Source: VAZQ01 sp963771845 (GTDB taxonomy: Bacteria > Pseudomonadota > Alphaproteobacteria > Rhizobiales > Xanthobacteraceae). From it: DNA of 64,000 nt. Of this stretch, positions 43,643 through 53,387 are shown one piece after another (position 1 is the first letter of the stretch; every line of letters starts with the position of its first letter). The notes under the pieces were generated by a model. It was not told the DNA's origin. It did not search any database and saw only the letters and a program-made list of their open reading frames with translations. A program made the position numbers and the translations under genes. The stretch spans positions 62,001 through 126,000 of the forward strand of contig CAVYVC010000036.1 in the NCBI GenBank assembly GCA_963771845.1. The letters are read 5' to 3'.

Positions 43643-46163
43643 ATGTTCGGGGATGGTAGCGCGGCTGGTCGCGCATGCCCGTCGGGGTCTGGTGCAAGCG
43701 CGAGGCGGCTGCTGGGCGCGTTTGCCTTTACCGCGCTCATGGCGCCGGACGCGATCTTTGCGCAGAGCAATCCCGTCAGTGTTCCGGAAGTGCGGATTAT
43801 CGCCAACACTCCCCTGGCGCCTGCCAGCTCGCGTCCGGCCGCCACAACGTCAGCACCCGCGGCTACCACTCCGGCTCGCCGCGTTGTCGCAGAGCCCGCA
43901 TCCCGAGCAGCCCCGCCCGTGTCCCGAGACGCCGCGCTCGCCCCAGTCGATCCCGGCTTGATCGACCGCGACAAGGTCCCCGCCAACGTCCAGACTTTTT
44001 CGGCCGGCGATTTCGAGCATGCGAAAGCTCCCGACTTGCTGGATGCAATCTCGCGCAGCCTGCCCGGTATTGCGCTCATCGACCAGACCGGCAATGAGTT
44101 CCAGCGCGACCTCAACTATCGCGGGTTCGTCGCCTCGCCTGTCGTGGGCACCCCGCAGGGTCTCGCCGTCTATCAGAACGGAGTGCGCGTCAATGAGGTT
44201 TTTGGCGATACCGTCAACTGGGATTTCATCCCGGAGACTGCCATCAATCGCATGACGATGATGCCCAGCAATCCGGTCTACGGGCTCAACGCCTTGGGGG
44301 GCGCTCTCTCCATCGATATGAAGAACGGATTTACCTACCAGGGCACCGATTCGGAGCTGCGCGGCGGCTCGTTCGGGCGGCGCGCCGCTTCGGTGCAGAC
44401 CGGAGGGCAGGCCGGAAACCTGTCGGCCTATCTCACCGCCGATGCCATCAACGACAACGGCTGGCGCGACTACTCGCCGTCGCAGCTGCGTCGCATCTAT
44501 GGCGATCTCGGCGCGCGCGGCGATCAAACCGAGTTCCACGTCACCTTCACTGGCGCCTCCAACAAGTTCGGCGCTGCCGCCGCAACTCCCCTCCAGCTGC
44601 TCAACCAGAACTGGGCCAGCGTTTATACCGTTCCGCAAACCACGCAGAACCAGCTGGCCTTTCTGACCGCGAGCGCCAACTGGAATCCGGTCAGCACTCT
44701 TTCATTCCAGGCAAATGCCTACTACCGCGGGTTTTGGCAGCACCACGTCGATGGCAACGGGACCGCTGCGCAAAATTCGGATTGCCCAGACCCCGACTTT
44801 CTGTGCTTCCCCGATCTCAACGGCAATCTCGTGAATCTGACTGGGCTCAACGGCCTGCCGGTTCCGGCGGCGGGCGTGTTGGCCAACAGCATTTTGGGCG
44901 AGATCGACCGTACCTCGACCGCGGCCAACAGCTTCGGAGGCTCGCTCCAGGCGGCGACCACGGCCAAAGTCCTCGGTCACGACAATCGCTTCGTCATCGG
45001 CGCGAGCATCGACAACGGCCGCGTCCAGTTCGACACCACGAGCGAGCTGGGAACCATCAATGCCGATCAGTGGCCGGTCGTGCAGGGCGTCGGATTCTAT
45101 ATCAACCAGCCTTCCGGTGATGTCGCCCCCGTCGGCGTGCTCTCCAAGACACTCTATACCGGGGTCTACGCAACGGACACTTTCGATTTGACGTCGAGGC
45201 TCTCCGTCACCTTCGGCGGCCGCTTCAACGTCGCTCAGATCGGTTTGACCGATACCCTGGGCAACAACGAGGGTCTTAACGGCGATCATATGTACAGTCA
45301 ATTCAACCCGGTGATCGGCGCGACCTTCAAGATCACCCCGAATGTCACCGTCTATGGCGGCTATGCGCAAGCCAATCGAGCACCGACCCCGCTGGAGCTC
45401 GGCTGCTCCGATCCTATGCGGCCCTGTCTGCTCGACAATGCGCTGGTCGGCGATCCGCCTTTGAAGCAGGTTGTCTCGCACACCTATGAGGCCGGCCTGC
45501 GCGGGCATATTGGCAGCGACGCCAAGCGAGGCGTGCTAAACTGGAATTTGGGAGTCATTCCACGCGAGAAACGCCGACGACATCATCAACGTGGCGAGCC
45601 CGCTTCCCGGGCATCAATATTTTCAGAACGGCGGCGACACGTTGCGCCAAGGGATCGAAGCAGGCCTGTCCTATCAATGGGATCGCTGGAATTTGTTCGC
45701 CAACTACACCTATGTCGAGGCCATCTTCCTTAGCCCATTGATATTGTCGTCACCGAACAATCCGTATGCCGATGCCAACGGGCGCATCTTTGTCGCTCCC
45801 GGGGATCGCATTCCCGCCGTGCCGGACTATCGTGCCAAGGCCGGCGTCGACTACAAGATCACCAATGCGTGGAAGCTTGGAGCGGACATCAACATGATCG
45901 GTAGCCAGTATCTGGTCGGGGACCAGGCAAACCAGAACCCGAAGGTGCCGGCCTATTGGGTCGTCAACCTGCACTCATCATACCAAGTCACGAAGAATGT
46001 CGAGGCTTTTGGGCTGGTACGGAATCTGTTCAATCAGCGCTACTATACCTTTGGTACTTTCTTCCAGACCGATTCGTTCTCCTACCTCAATTTGACTGAT
46101 CCTCGCACTTTCCTGCCGGGAATGCCGCTTGCCGCCTATGCCGGTATACGCGGCCGCTTTTAG
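43643..46163 (+). pseudogene. TonB-dependent outer-membrane receptor, +1 frameshift
   Basis: From ATG 43643 a leader (ends PDAIFAQ) and a Pro/Ala/Thr linker precede the plug (DLLDAISRSLPGIALIDQTG, YRGFVASPVVGTPQGLAVYQ, VYGLNALGGALSIDMKNG) and many barrel strands. After GVLNWNLGV (about 45555) the frame is lost; the remaining barrel, including GIEAGLSYQWDRWNLFANYT and FGLVRNLFNQRYYTFGTF, continues in the next frame to 46163, ending AYAGIRGRF. Deleting one base (the A near 45557) restores 839 residues, and length is exactly 3n+1. The substrate is unknown. Cargo such as siderophores or cobalamin is usual. Confidence 0.9.
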
Positions 46164-46247
46164 CGGCAACCCGACGATGGCGCCTGGCGCCGCGAAGGTC
46201 GGGGAATGGCGCAATTACCTCATGGGCGCGCGAAGCAAAGGCATGAA

Positions 46248-46743
46248 TCAGATGGGCGTGATCGGCCGAAATTTAACCGCGGCAATGATCCCGATTAGAA
46301 TAAAGATCGCCATCACCGTCACCTGTGCAATCACGAATGGCGGCTCAGACTGCGTCGGCGCCAGCGCGTTGAGTGCTGCCACCTTTATGAAGCTTTGCAC
46401 GACGAGAACAAAAACATTCAAATAGAGCGCTGCGATCGCGGTGAGCACATAGATCCAGCGCCATGAGCCCGTCAGGTCCTTGCGATAATATGCAAACAGC
46501 GCGATCATCAAGATTACACAGGAAATAATCCCTACGCCCAACCCTGGCGTGAAGCCACGGATCGGAAACAGAAACCCCGTCACGCTTGTCAGGACGGTCG
46601 TGAGTAGAAACAGTGCGGTCGTGCAAGGTAACCTGTGCGAAGCGAACATTCCGCCGACCGCAATCAGACCCACTTCCGATGGCGATCAGCGAAATAATGA
46701 CATGCAAAAGAGTAAATGCTGAAATCGACATCCCTAGGATCAT
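46248..46743 (-). pseudogene. Four-helix membrane protein, unknown function, +1 frameshift near N-terminus
   Basis: From ATG 46743 the first helix reads MILGMSISAFTLLHVIISL. After AIGSG the frame changes, and the continuation (LIAVGGMFASHRL, ALFLLTTVLTSVTGFLF, GLGVGIISCVILMIALFA, ALYLNVFVLVVQSF) runs in another frame to 46248. One extra C in the CCC at 46669-46671 (G on the coding strand) explains this; total length is 3n+1. The repaired protein has 164 residues and about four to five membrane helices. I do not recognise a named family. Confidence 0.75.
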
Positions 46744-46879
46744 GACATCACCCCGTTATTGTGACCCTGTGTTCCGATATTTGTCGGCGGCAGTAGCACG
46801 TGAGGAGCGGGCGCTCTTTGTCAAGAGTACGTCGATCTTGATAGTTCCATGATCTGGAGCCGACGGGGTTTGCAATGGA

Positions 46880-46895
46880 AGACGCTTTAGCGTCT
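46880..46895. repeat. Short perfect hairpin before a small membrane-protein frame
   Basis: AGACGC TTTA GCGTCT is a six-base-pair stem with a four-base loop, about 20 bases before the GTG/ATG at 46912/46915. It could be an operator or mRNA element; nothing supports a specific role. Confidence 0.5.
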
Positions 46896-46914
46896 GGGCG
46901 ATTGCAGGGTTGTG

Positions 46915-47130
46915 ATGCGCGTTATTTTTGGTAGCCTCCTTATCGCTTTCGCCTTCGGTTGGGCCTGGTTCTGGTGCGCTGGAGCGGCGATGACCACCGA
47001 AACTGGGGCGCCGAACTCGATGACCTGGGGTGCGTTGGCGGTCGCTGCACTTGCACTGATACCACTGGCAGGTGGCATTTGTTTGCTGGTTCGTGCTGCT
47101 TGCCGCATCAATCGTTACCTCCGCAGTTGA
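46915..47130 (+). CDS. Possible small membrane protein, two helices
   Basis: A 71-residue frame from ATG 46915 (or GTG 46912) encodes two hydrophobic segments (FGSLLIAFAFGWAWFWCAG and ALAVAALALIPLAGGICLL) and a basic end (CRINRYLRS). Topology is plausible for a real small protein. No family, operon partner or strong ribosome site is seen. Confidence 0.45.
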   Translation: MRVIFGSLLIAFAFGWAWFWCAGAAMTTETGAPNSMTWGALAVAALALIPLAGGICLLVRAACRINRYLRS

Positions 47131-47400
47131 GCGGCTATAACCCATCTGTTGCCCGGTGGCGCATGAGTCCGGAAGTGGGACACGAACCGTAAGTTGCCGG
47201 AACCATCGGGGCTAGTCAGCTATCGGATGTGCTGTGGACGGCATTCGCTCTCGCCGGGATTTTTCAGGATGACCCAACTCGGTCGGGACGGCGGCTAATT
47301 TCAATTCTCGATCCGGCAATTTTGACTACTATGTCTTGTCTTTGTCGCGCTCGCCGTCATTCTGCGATACTGCTTGTAACTTCCTGATGAGGCGCATCCA

Positions 47401-48087
47401 ATGAAGCTGTTTGATCTCGCCGGCGCCGAGCCGGATCGCCGGTTTAGCCCGTATTGCTGGCGGACCAAGCTGGCGCTCGCACACAAAGGCCTCACCGCCG
47501 AGACGATACCCTGGCGCTTTGTCGAAAAGGACGCCATTGCGATGTCTGGCCAGGGCCGGGTGCCGGTCCTGCTGGACGGTGATAAAATCGTATCCGATTC
47601 CTGGGCGATCGCGGAGTACCTCGAAGAAACCTACTCGGACCGGCCCTCCTTGTTCGGTGGCGCGGAGGCTCAGCAGGTGACACGCTTCATCAATTGCTGG
47701 GCCGACACAGTCGTCAACGGTGCGCTCGTGCGCCTGGTGCTGACGGACATTTATGCGCTCCTTCACGAGAAGGACCGGACCTATTTCCGCGAGAGTCGGG
47801 AGAAGCGGTTTGGCATGCCTCTGGAACAGGTGACCGCCGACCGCGACACCAGGGTAATTGGGTTCCGCCAAAGCCTGGACCCCGCTCGGACCGTCCTCGC
47901 CGGTCAGCCCTATCTATCGGGAGGCAGGCCACTCTATGCCGACTACATTCTGTTTGGATGCTTCATGTGGGCACGAAGTATCAGCGGTTTCCGGTTGCTG
48001 ACGTCAGATGATCCCATTTATGCGTGGCGGGAGCGGATGCTCGATGCGATGGGTGGGCTGGTTCGGAACGCGCCGCATATCGACTAA
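47401..48087 (+). CDS. Glutathione S-transferase family protein (LigE/beta-etherase-like)
   Basis: A 228-residue GST. The thioredoxin-like domain is marked by FSPYCWRTKLALAHKGL and GRVPVLLDGDKIVSDSWAIAEYLEE, with the helical domain after about residue 95. RRFSPYCWRTK and QGRVPVL resemble the LigE-type group that includes lignin beta-aryl-ether cleaving enzymes and many unassigned members. A ligninolytic role is only a possibility. Monocistronic. Confidence 0.9.
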   Translation: MKLFDLAGAEPDRRFSPYCWRTKLALAHKGLTAETIPWRFVEKDAIAMSGQGRVPVLLDGDKIVSDSWAIAEYLEETYSDRPSLFGGAEAQQVTRFINCWADTVVNGALVRLVLTDIYALLHEKDRTYFRESREKRFGMPLEQVTADRDTRVIGFRQSLDPARTVLAGQPYLSGGRPLYADYILFGCFMWARSISGFRLLTSDDPIYAWRERMLDAMGGLVRNAPHID

Positions 48088-48158
48088 TCGAGCGGGCCGA
48101 CACAGACGAATGTCCCCTCCTGCGCACACAAGAGGCACCTCGATTTCAACCCGCTGAG

Positions 48159-48389
48159 TCAACGTTCAAGATCCTGGAACAGCTCAAATTCGTCTCCGAG
48201 TTTGGTATCAACCGATTCGAAAAGCAGCGTTGAAGGGGGGCGTCGATGCTTGTAGCAACGCGAAGCAACCGCGCGCAGGCCCTTGCGGACGAGCTCGGAA
48301 GCGGAATGGCCAGCGGCGCGAGCACGCTTCAAAGCGCGCACCTCCTCTTCATGCAGGGCACAGTGGTGGAAATAAGTCGTGCCATACAC
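48159..48389 (-). CDS. Small ribbon-helix-helix-like protein (antitoxin-type), tentative
   Basis: A 76-residue frame with LHEEEVRALKRARAAGHSAS and ELVRKGLRAVAS, a helix-turn-helix-like pattern of RHH/CopG proteins. The tail RRPPSTLLFESVDTKLGDE and LFQDLE looks conserved rather than random. No toxin partner is adjacent. The frame could be the antitoxin part of a lost module. Start (ATG 48389) is uncertain. Confidence 0.5.
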   Translation of the reverse strand: MYGTTYFHHCALHEEEVRALKRARAAGHSASELVRKGLRAVASRCYKHRRPPSTLLFESVDTKLGDEFELFQDLER

Positions 48390-48568
48390 TCACCATACAG
48401 CGAGCGACCGGCTTGGCAATCATGGGACGGCTGGCAGAGCGAATCCCGGAGCGTGCGAAATCGCGCTGCAAGAGTTGTGGAGGCGGACAGGCGTTGCACC
48501 GGATTGCTTAACTAACAGCCTGAATTTACAGTCGCTTTCAAAGCGCGTTGCGACCGAAGGAGGCTCAT

Positions 48569-49861
48569 ATGCTGCATGATTCCTCACAAGCTTCTGCCGG
48601 GCATGTTTCACGCCGGCGCATTGTCGGCGCCGGTGTCGGCGCGCTCGCGGCCCCAGCGGTGTTGCGATTAATCCCGGCGAATGCCCAGAGCCGGGTGATC
48701 AAGATCGGCCATGTCAGTCCGAAAACCGGCCCGCTCGCCGGCTTCGGCGAAGCGGACGCATTCATTCTCGAACAGGTGCGCGGCATCCTGGCCCCAGGGT
48801 TGCAGAGCGCCGGCCGCAACTATCCCGTGCAGATCGTCACCAAAGACAGCCAATCGAGCGGAAGCCGCGCCGCCGAAGTCGCCGCCGAGCTCATCCTCGG
48901 CGACAAAGTGGATCTCATTGTTGCGTCGGCCACGCCCGACACGACCAATCCCGTCGCCGATCAGGCGGAGGTGAACGAGGTCCCCTGCATTACCACCAAT
49001 TGTCCGTGGCAGCCCTATTTCTTCGGCCGCAATGGCGACCCCGCCAAGGGTTTCACCTGGACCTATCATTTCTTCTGGGGACTCGAAGACGTGATCGGCG
49101 CCTTCCTCGCGCTGTGGGATTCGGTTTCCACCAACAAGATCGTGGGCGGCCTCTTTCCCAACGACGCCGACGGGAATGCCTGGGGTGATCCGCAACGCGG
49201 GCTTCCGCCTGCGCTGGCTGCGGCCGGCTACAAGCTCACCGATCCCGGCCGTTATCAGCTCATGAACAACGACTTCACGTCGCAGATCACGGCGTTCAAA
49301 GCCGTGGGGGCACAGATCGTGACCGGCAACATGATCCCGCCCGACTTCGCGACCTTCTGGTCGCAGGCGGCGCAGCAAGGCTTCCGGCCGAAGGTCGTCA
49401 CCATTGGCAAGGCGCTGCTGTTCCCGTCGGTCATTGATTCGCTCGGCGCGCGGGGCAACGGGTTGACGACCGAAATCTGGTGGACGCCCGACCACCCGTT
49501 CAAGTCAGGCCTCACCGGTCAAAGCGCAAAACAGCTCGCCGATGCCTATGTCGGCGCCAGCAAGCGGCCGTGGACGCAACCCATTGGGTTTCAGCATGCG
49601 TTGTTCGAAGTGGCCATCGACGTGCTCAAGCGCGCCAAGGCGCTGGAGCCGAAGGAAATCCTCAATGCGATCGTGACTACCGATTACAGCTCCATTGTCG
49701 GACCGGTGAAGTGGACGGGGCAGCCGGTGAAGAATGTGACCAAGACGCCGCTCGTTGCCGGCCAATGGCAGCGCAAGGCCGACAAATTCGAGCTCGTCAT
49801 CACGACCAACAAGACCGCGCCGGCTATTCCCACGACAGGGCAGCTGGCGCTTCTGTCGTAG
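48569..49861 (+). CDS. Branched-chain-amino-acid-type ABC binding protein (Peripla_BP_6)
   Basis: A 430-residue binding protein from ATG 48569, with a strong GAAGGAGG seven bases upstream. A Tat-like leader (SRRRIVGAGVGALAAPAVLR) is followed by IKIGHVSPKTGPLAGFGEAD, typical of Liv-family type-I periplasmic proteins. It is the first gene of a complete Liv-type cluster (ATPases, permeases) followed by catabolic enzymes, so the ligand is probably their substrate rather than an amino acid. Confidence 0.92.
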   Translation: MLHDSSQASAGHVSRRRIVGAGVGALAAPAVLRLIPANAQSRVIKIGHVSPKTGPLAGFGEADAFILEQVRGILAPGLQSAGRNYPVQIVTKDSQSSGSRAAEVAAELILGDKVDLIVASATPDTTNPVADQAEVNEVPCITTNCPWQPYFFGRNGDPAKGFTWTYHFFWGLEDVIGAFLALWDSVSTNKIVGGLFPNDADGNAWGDPQRGLPPALAAAGYKLTDPGRYQLMNNDFTSQITAFKAVGAQIVTGNMIPPDFATFWSQAAQQGFRPKVVTIGKALLFPSVIDSLGARGNGLTTEIWWTPDHPFKSGLTGQSAKQLADAYVGASKRPWTQPIGFQHALFEVAIDVLKRAKALEPKEILNAIVTTDYSSIVGPVKWTGQPVKNVTKTPLVAGQWQRKADKFELVITTNKTAPAIPTTGQLALLS

Positions 49862-49900
49862 CGTTGTCGGGAAGCACATCGCGGTCGTGAAGCTTGTGGG

Positions 49901-49983
49901 GGCGGGTTTTAAACCCGCCCTTGTGCCACAGGCTCGCTGCGAGAGAATTGATAGAGTGCGCAAGTCGGGAACACCCGACTTGC
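49901..49983. repeat. Two perfect hairpins between binding-protein gene and LivG
   Basis: GGCGGGTTT T AAACCCGCC (49901-49919) and GCAAGTCGGG AACA CCCGACTTGC (49960-49983). The second ends 16 bases before the LivG start at 50000. Such stem-loops after a binding-protein gene often stabilise its mRNA and lower expression of downstream ABC genes. That is the inferred role here. Confidence 0.7.
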
Positions 49984-49999
49984 GGTGTCAGGCCCGGCG

Positions 50000-50737
50000 A
50001 TGACAGAAATGACGAATGTCCTTGCGCTGGAAAAAATCTCGAAGCGGTTTGGCGCGGTGGTGGTGGCGCACGAGATCGATCTCGCGCTCGAGGAAGGCGA
50101 GGCGCTGGGCATCATCGGCCCCAACGGCGCGGGCAAGACGACCTTGTTCGGTATCGCAAGCGGGACCGTTGCGCCCGACAGCGGTCGTGTCCTGCTCGCA
50201 GGCAACGACATCACGCGGCTTGCGCCCGAGCGGCGCTGCCGGCTGGGGATTGCGCGGTCGTTCCAGATCCCGCAGCCATTCCATGGCATGAGCGTGTTTG
50301 AGAATCTTGTGGTGGCGTCCGCATTCGGCACCGGGCGCCGCGAGCGCGATGTCTATGGGCGCTGTGTCGAATTGCTCGAGCAATGCGGCCTCGCCGACAA
50401 AGCCAACAGAACTGCCGGCAGCCTCACGCTGCTCGACCGCAAACGGCTCGAGCTCGCGCGCGCCCTTGCGACCAACCCACGCGTGCTTCTGCTCGACGAA
50501 GTTGCCGGCGGACTCAGCGAGCACGAGTGCCAGACACTGATCGAGTTGATCCGCGCGATCCGCCGTGCCGGCATGTCCATGATCTGGATCGAGCACATCG
50601 TCCATGCGCTCATTGCCGTTGTCGACCGGCTGGTGGTGCTCCACGCCGGCAGCCTGATCGCGCAAGGCGATCCCCGCACCGTCATCAGCGCGCCCATGGT
50701 GCAAGACATCTATATGGGGATTGCGGCCGATGCCTGA
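50000..50737 (+). CDS. Liv-type ABC importer ATPase (LivG-like)
   Basis: 245 residues from ATG 50000 (ATG 50009 and GTG 49985 are alternatives). Walker A GPNGAGKTT, Q-loop SFQIPQPF and Walker B VLLLDEV are present. The signature is the LivG-type SLTLLDRKRLELARALA instead of LSGGQ. It overlaps LivF by 8 bases. Confidence 0.93.
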   Translation: MTEMTNVLALEKISKRFGAVVVAHEIDLALEEGEALGIIGPNGAGKTTLFGIASGTVAPDSGRVLLAGNDITRLAPERRCRLGIARSFQIPQPFHGMSVFENLVVASAFGTGRRERDVYGRCVELLEQCGLADKANRTAGSLTLLDRKRLELARALATNPRVLLLDEVAGGLSEHECQTLIELIRAIRRAGMSMIWIEHIVHALIAVVDRLVVLHAGSLIAQGDPRTVISAPMVQDIYMGIAADA

Positions 50738-51434
50738 GCCGCTGCTCGCAGTGCGCGCACTCGATGCCTATTACCAGGATTTCCAGGCGCTATTTGGAGT
50801 CTCGCTCGATGTTGGAGCGGGAGAGGTGATCGCCGTCATCGGCGCGAATGGAGCAGGCAAGTCGACCTTGCTCAAATCCATCGCAGGCGCCATGCGCTCT
50901 CGCCGAGATGCCATCTTTTTTGCGGGGCAGCCGATCGGGGATTGGCCTGCGCACGCCGTGGTGGCGCAGGGCATTGCGCTCGTCCCCGAAGGGCGCCGGC
51001 TTTTTTCTTCGCTCTCGGTCGAGGAGAATCTCCTCATCGGCGCCCAGTTGCGGCGGCACGGCCCCTGGAATCTCGCGCGCGTGTACGAGCTGTTTCCGGC
51101 GCTCGCCGAGCGCCGCCGTATGCCAGCGACTGCGCTTTCCGGCGGTCAGCAACAGATGGCGGCAATCGGCCGTGCGCTGATGTCAAATCCGAAGCTCCTT
51201 CTGTGCGATGAAATCAGCCTCGGTCTCGCGCCCATCGTCGTTCGCGATCTCTATGCGCGCCTGCCTGCGATCGTCGCCGAAGGGTCCGCGGTCGTTGTGG
51301 TCGAGCAGGACATCGTGCAGGCGCTCAAGGCGGCAAAGCGCGTCTGCTGTCTGCAGGAGGGGCGCGTCGCGCTGACCGGACTTTCCACGACACTGACGCG
51401 CGCGGCCATCTCCGCCGCGTATTTCGGAACGTGA
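50730..51434 (+). CDS. Liv-type ABC importer ATPase (LivF-like)
   Basis: 234 residues from ATG 50730. Walker A GANGAGKST, VPEGRRLFSSLSVEENL, signature LSGGQQQM, Walker B LLLCDEISLGLAP (a LivF hallmark) and the H-switch replaced by EQD. It pairs with LivG as the ATPase dimer of the importer. Confidence 0.94.
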   Translation: MPEPLLAVRALDAYYQDFQALFGVSLDVGAGEVIAVIGANGAGKSTLLKSIAGAMRSRRDAIFFAGQPIGDWPAHAVVAQGIALVPEGRRLFSSLSVEENLLIGAQLRRHGPWNLARVYELFPALAERRRMPATALSGGQQQMAAIGRALMSNPKLLLCDEISLGLAPIVVRDLYARLPAIVAEGSAVVVVEQDIVQALKAAKRVCCLQEGRVALTGLSTTLTRAAISAAYFGT

Positions 51435-51441
51435 GCGGCAA

Positions 51442-52308
51442 ATGCAGTGGCTCAACGTCATCATCCAGGGCGTGCTGGTCGGCGGCCTCTACGCCATGTT
51501 TGCCGCGGGGCTTGCGCTCATTTTCGGCGTCATGCGTTTGGTCAACATTGCGCACGGCGATCTCATTGTGCTTGCCGCGTATATTGCGCTCCTTGCGACC
51601 GAGAGCCTGGGGATTAATCCCCTCACCGCCCTCGTGATTGTCGCCCCCGTCATGGCCGCCATCGGTTACGGACTCCAGCGCGGCCTGCTTAACCGCACGC
51701 TTGGCGATGATCTCCTGCCGCCGCTGCTGGTCACTTTCGGCCTCTCGATCATCATTCAGAACGGGCTGCTTGAACTGTTCACCGCGGATAGCCGGCGGCT
51801 CGCCGCCGGCGACATCGAGGTTGCAAGTTTCCCGCTTATTGAAGGTGTCTCAATCGGCGTTCTGCCGCTCCTCCAGTTCGCCGCCGCCGTGGCGGTCATC
51901 AGCGGCCTGCAGGTCCTGTTCTACCGGACCGCGCTGGGACGCGCCTTTCGCGCCACCTCGGATGATCCGGCCGTCGCCCAGCTCATGGGGCTCGACAATC
52001 GCCATGTCTTCGCCTTGGCGATGGCCATGTCGCTGGCCGTGGTTGGCGTCGCGGGTGTCCTCCTCGCCATCCGGACCAATTTCGATCCCGCGATCGGGCC
52101 GGCTCGTCTGATCTTCGGATTCGAAGCGGTCATCATCGGCGGGCTCGGCAGCATGTGGGGGACGTTCGCGGGCGGCATCATCCTTGGCGTGGCACAGGCG
52201 ATCGGCGCGCACATCAATCCGGGCTGGCAGGTGCTTGCCGGACACCTCGCCTTTCTCGTGATCCTCGCCGTCCGGCCGGAGGGACTGTTTCCGAAGGTGC
52301 AGGGATGA
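51442..52308 (+). CDS. Liv-type ABC importer permease (LivH-like)
   Basis: A 288-residue permease with about eight membrane helices. GGLYAMFAAGLALIFGVMRL and NIAHGDLIVLAAYIAL mark the N-terminus; GFEAVIIGGLGSMWGTFAGG is the conserved C-terminal motif. It overlaps the LivM start by four bases (ATGA). Confidence 0.94.
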   Translation: MQWLNVIIQGVLVGGLYAMFAAGLALIFGVMRLVNIAHGDLIVLAAYIALLATESLGINPLTALVIVAPVMAAIGYGLQRGLLNRTLGDDLLPPLLVTFGLSIIIQNGLLELFTADSRRLAAGDIEVASFPLIEGVSIGVLPLLQFAAAVAVISGLQVLFYRTALGRAFRATSDDPAVAQLMGLDNRHVFALAMAMSLAVVGVAGVLLAIRTNFDPAIGPARLIFGFEAVIIGGLGSMWGTFAGGIILGVAQAIGAHINPGWQVLAGHLAFLVILAVRPEGLFPKVQG

Positions 52309-53354
52309 GCGCAACTGCGGGAGCAGGCATGGCTTTACCGTTTGCAGTAAAGCATGCGAGCCGATCGAGCCGCATAGGCAGCGTCGGCTTCGCGATTGCT
52401 TTCGTTGCGCTGGTTGCCGCGCCGGGTTTTGCCGGGCGTGACGATCTGCGGCTGCTTTCGGAGATCTTCAGCTATATCGTCCTTGCGAGCCTCTGGAATC
52501 TGCTGGCGGGCTATGCCGGATTGGTATCGGTAGGGCAGCAGGCCTATGTCGGGCTGGGGGGCTACGTCCTGTTTGCGGCGACCATTGTGGCGGGGATTCA
52601 TCCGCTTATTGCCGTGCCGCTCGCGGGGATTGCCGGAGCGCTCCTTGCGCTGCCGGTGGCCGGCCTGATGTTTCGGCTGCGCGGGCACTATTTCGCCATC
52701 GGCACCTGGGTCGTGGCCGAAGTTTTCCGTCTGCTCGCATCACAGCTCTCCGCTCTTGGGGGCGGCTCCGGCATCAGCCTTCCAGCAGGAATGGTGATCG
52801 CCATGGCCGCAACCCGGCAATGGCGCGAATTCCTGATCTATTGGCTCTCGCTGGCGCTGTTGGCCGCGGTGCTCGGCGGGATCGTGTTGCTGTTGCGGTC
52901 CCGCTACGGGCTCGCGCTCACGGCAATACGGGATAACGAGATCGCCGCGCGCTCGAATGGCGTGGATGTCTGGCGGGTCAAGCTCGCAATCTATGTCGCG
53001 GCCGCGCTCGGCACTGCCATGATGGGCGCGCTCATCTTCCTGCAGAAGCTTCGCATCTCGCCCGACACGGCATTCAGCGTGAACGACTGGACCGCCTTCG
53101 TTATCTTCATCACCGTGATCGGCGGGATTGGGCGGGTCGAAGGCCCCATCATCGGAACCCTCGTGTTCTTCGTTCTGCGCCGATCGCTTGCCGATCTCGG
53201 CAGCCTCTATCTGCTGATGCTCGGCGCTGTCGCCATCGCGGCCATGCTGTTTGCGCCAAAAGGCATCTGGGGCTTTGTGGCCGAGCGGTTCGGCTGGCAC
53301 TTGTTGCCGCTGGAGAGGCGCTTGCGCTTTGCTGCGGATGCTCGCACAAAATGA
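52305..53354 (+). CDS. Liv-type ABC importer permease (LivM-like)
   Basis: 349 residues from ATG 52305, within the livH stop overlap. About nine to ten membrane segments; NLLAGYAGLVSVGQQAYVG and RGHYFAIGTWVVAEVFRL are typical LivM motifs, and TVIGGIGRVEGPIIGTLVFF matches the family end. Completes the importer with 48569-52308. Confidence 0.94.
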   Translation: MSATAGAGMALPFAVKHASRSSRIGSVGFAIAFVALVAAPGFAGRDDLRLLSEIFSYIVLASLWNLLAGYAGLVSVGQQAYVGLGGYVLFAATIVAGIHPLIAVPLAGIAGALLALPVAGLMFRLRGHYFAIGTWVVAEVFRLLASQLSALGGGSGISLPAGMVIAMAATRQWREFLIYWLSLALLAAVLGGIVLLLRSRYGLALTAIRDNEIAARSNGVDVWRVKLAIYVAAALGTAMMGALIFLQKLRISPDTAFSVNDWTAFVIFITVIGGIGRVEGPIIGTLVFFVLRRSLADLGSLYLLMLGAVAIAAMLFAPKGIWGFVAERFGWHLLPLERRLRFAADARTK

Positions 53355-53387
53355 TACGAGAGAAGGCTGCCCACCGAGAGAGAAACA

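Noticed and set aside
47131..47400. Gap before the GST gene, searched for small genes or RNA
   Set aside because: No frame, hairpin or promoter of note was found.
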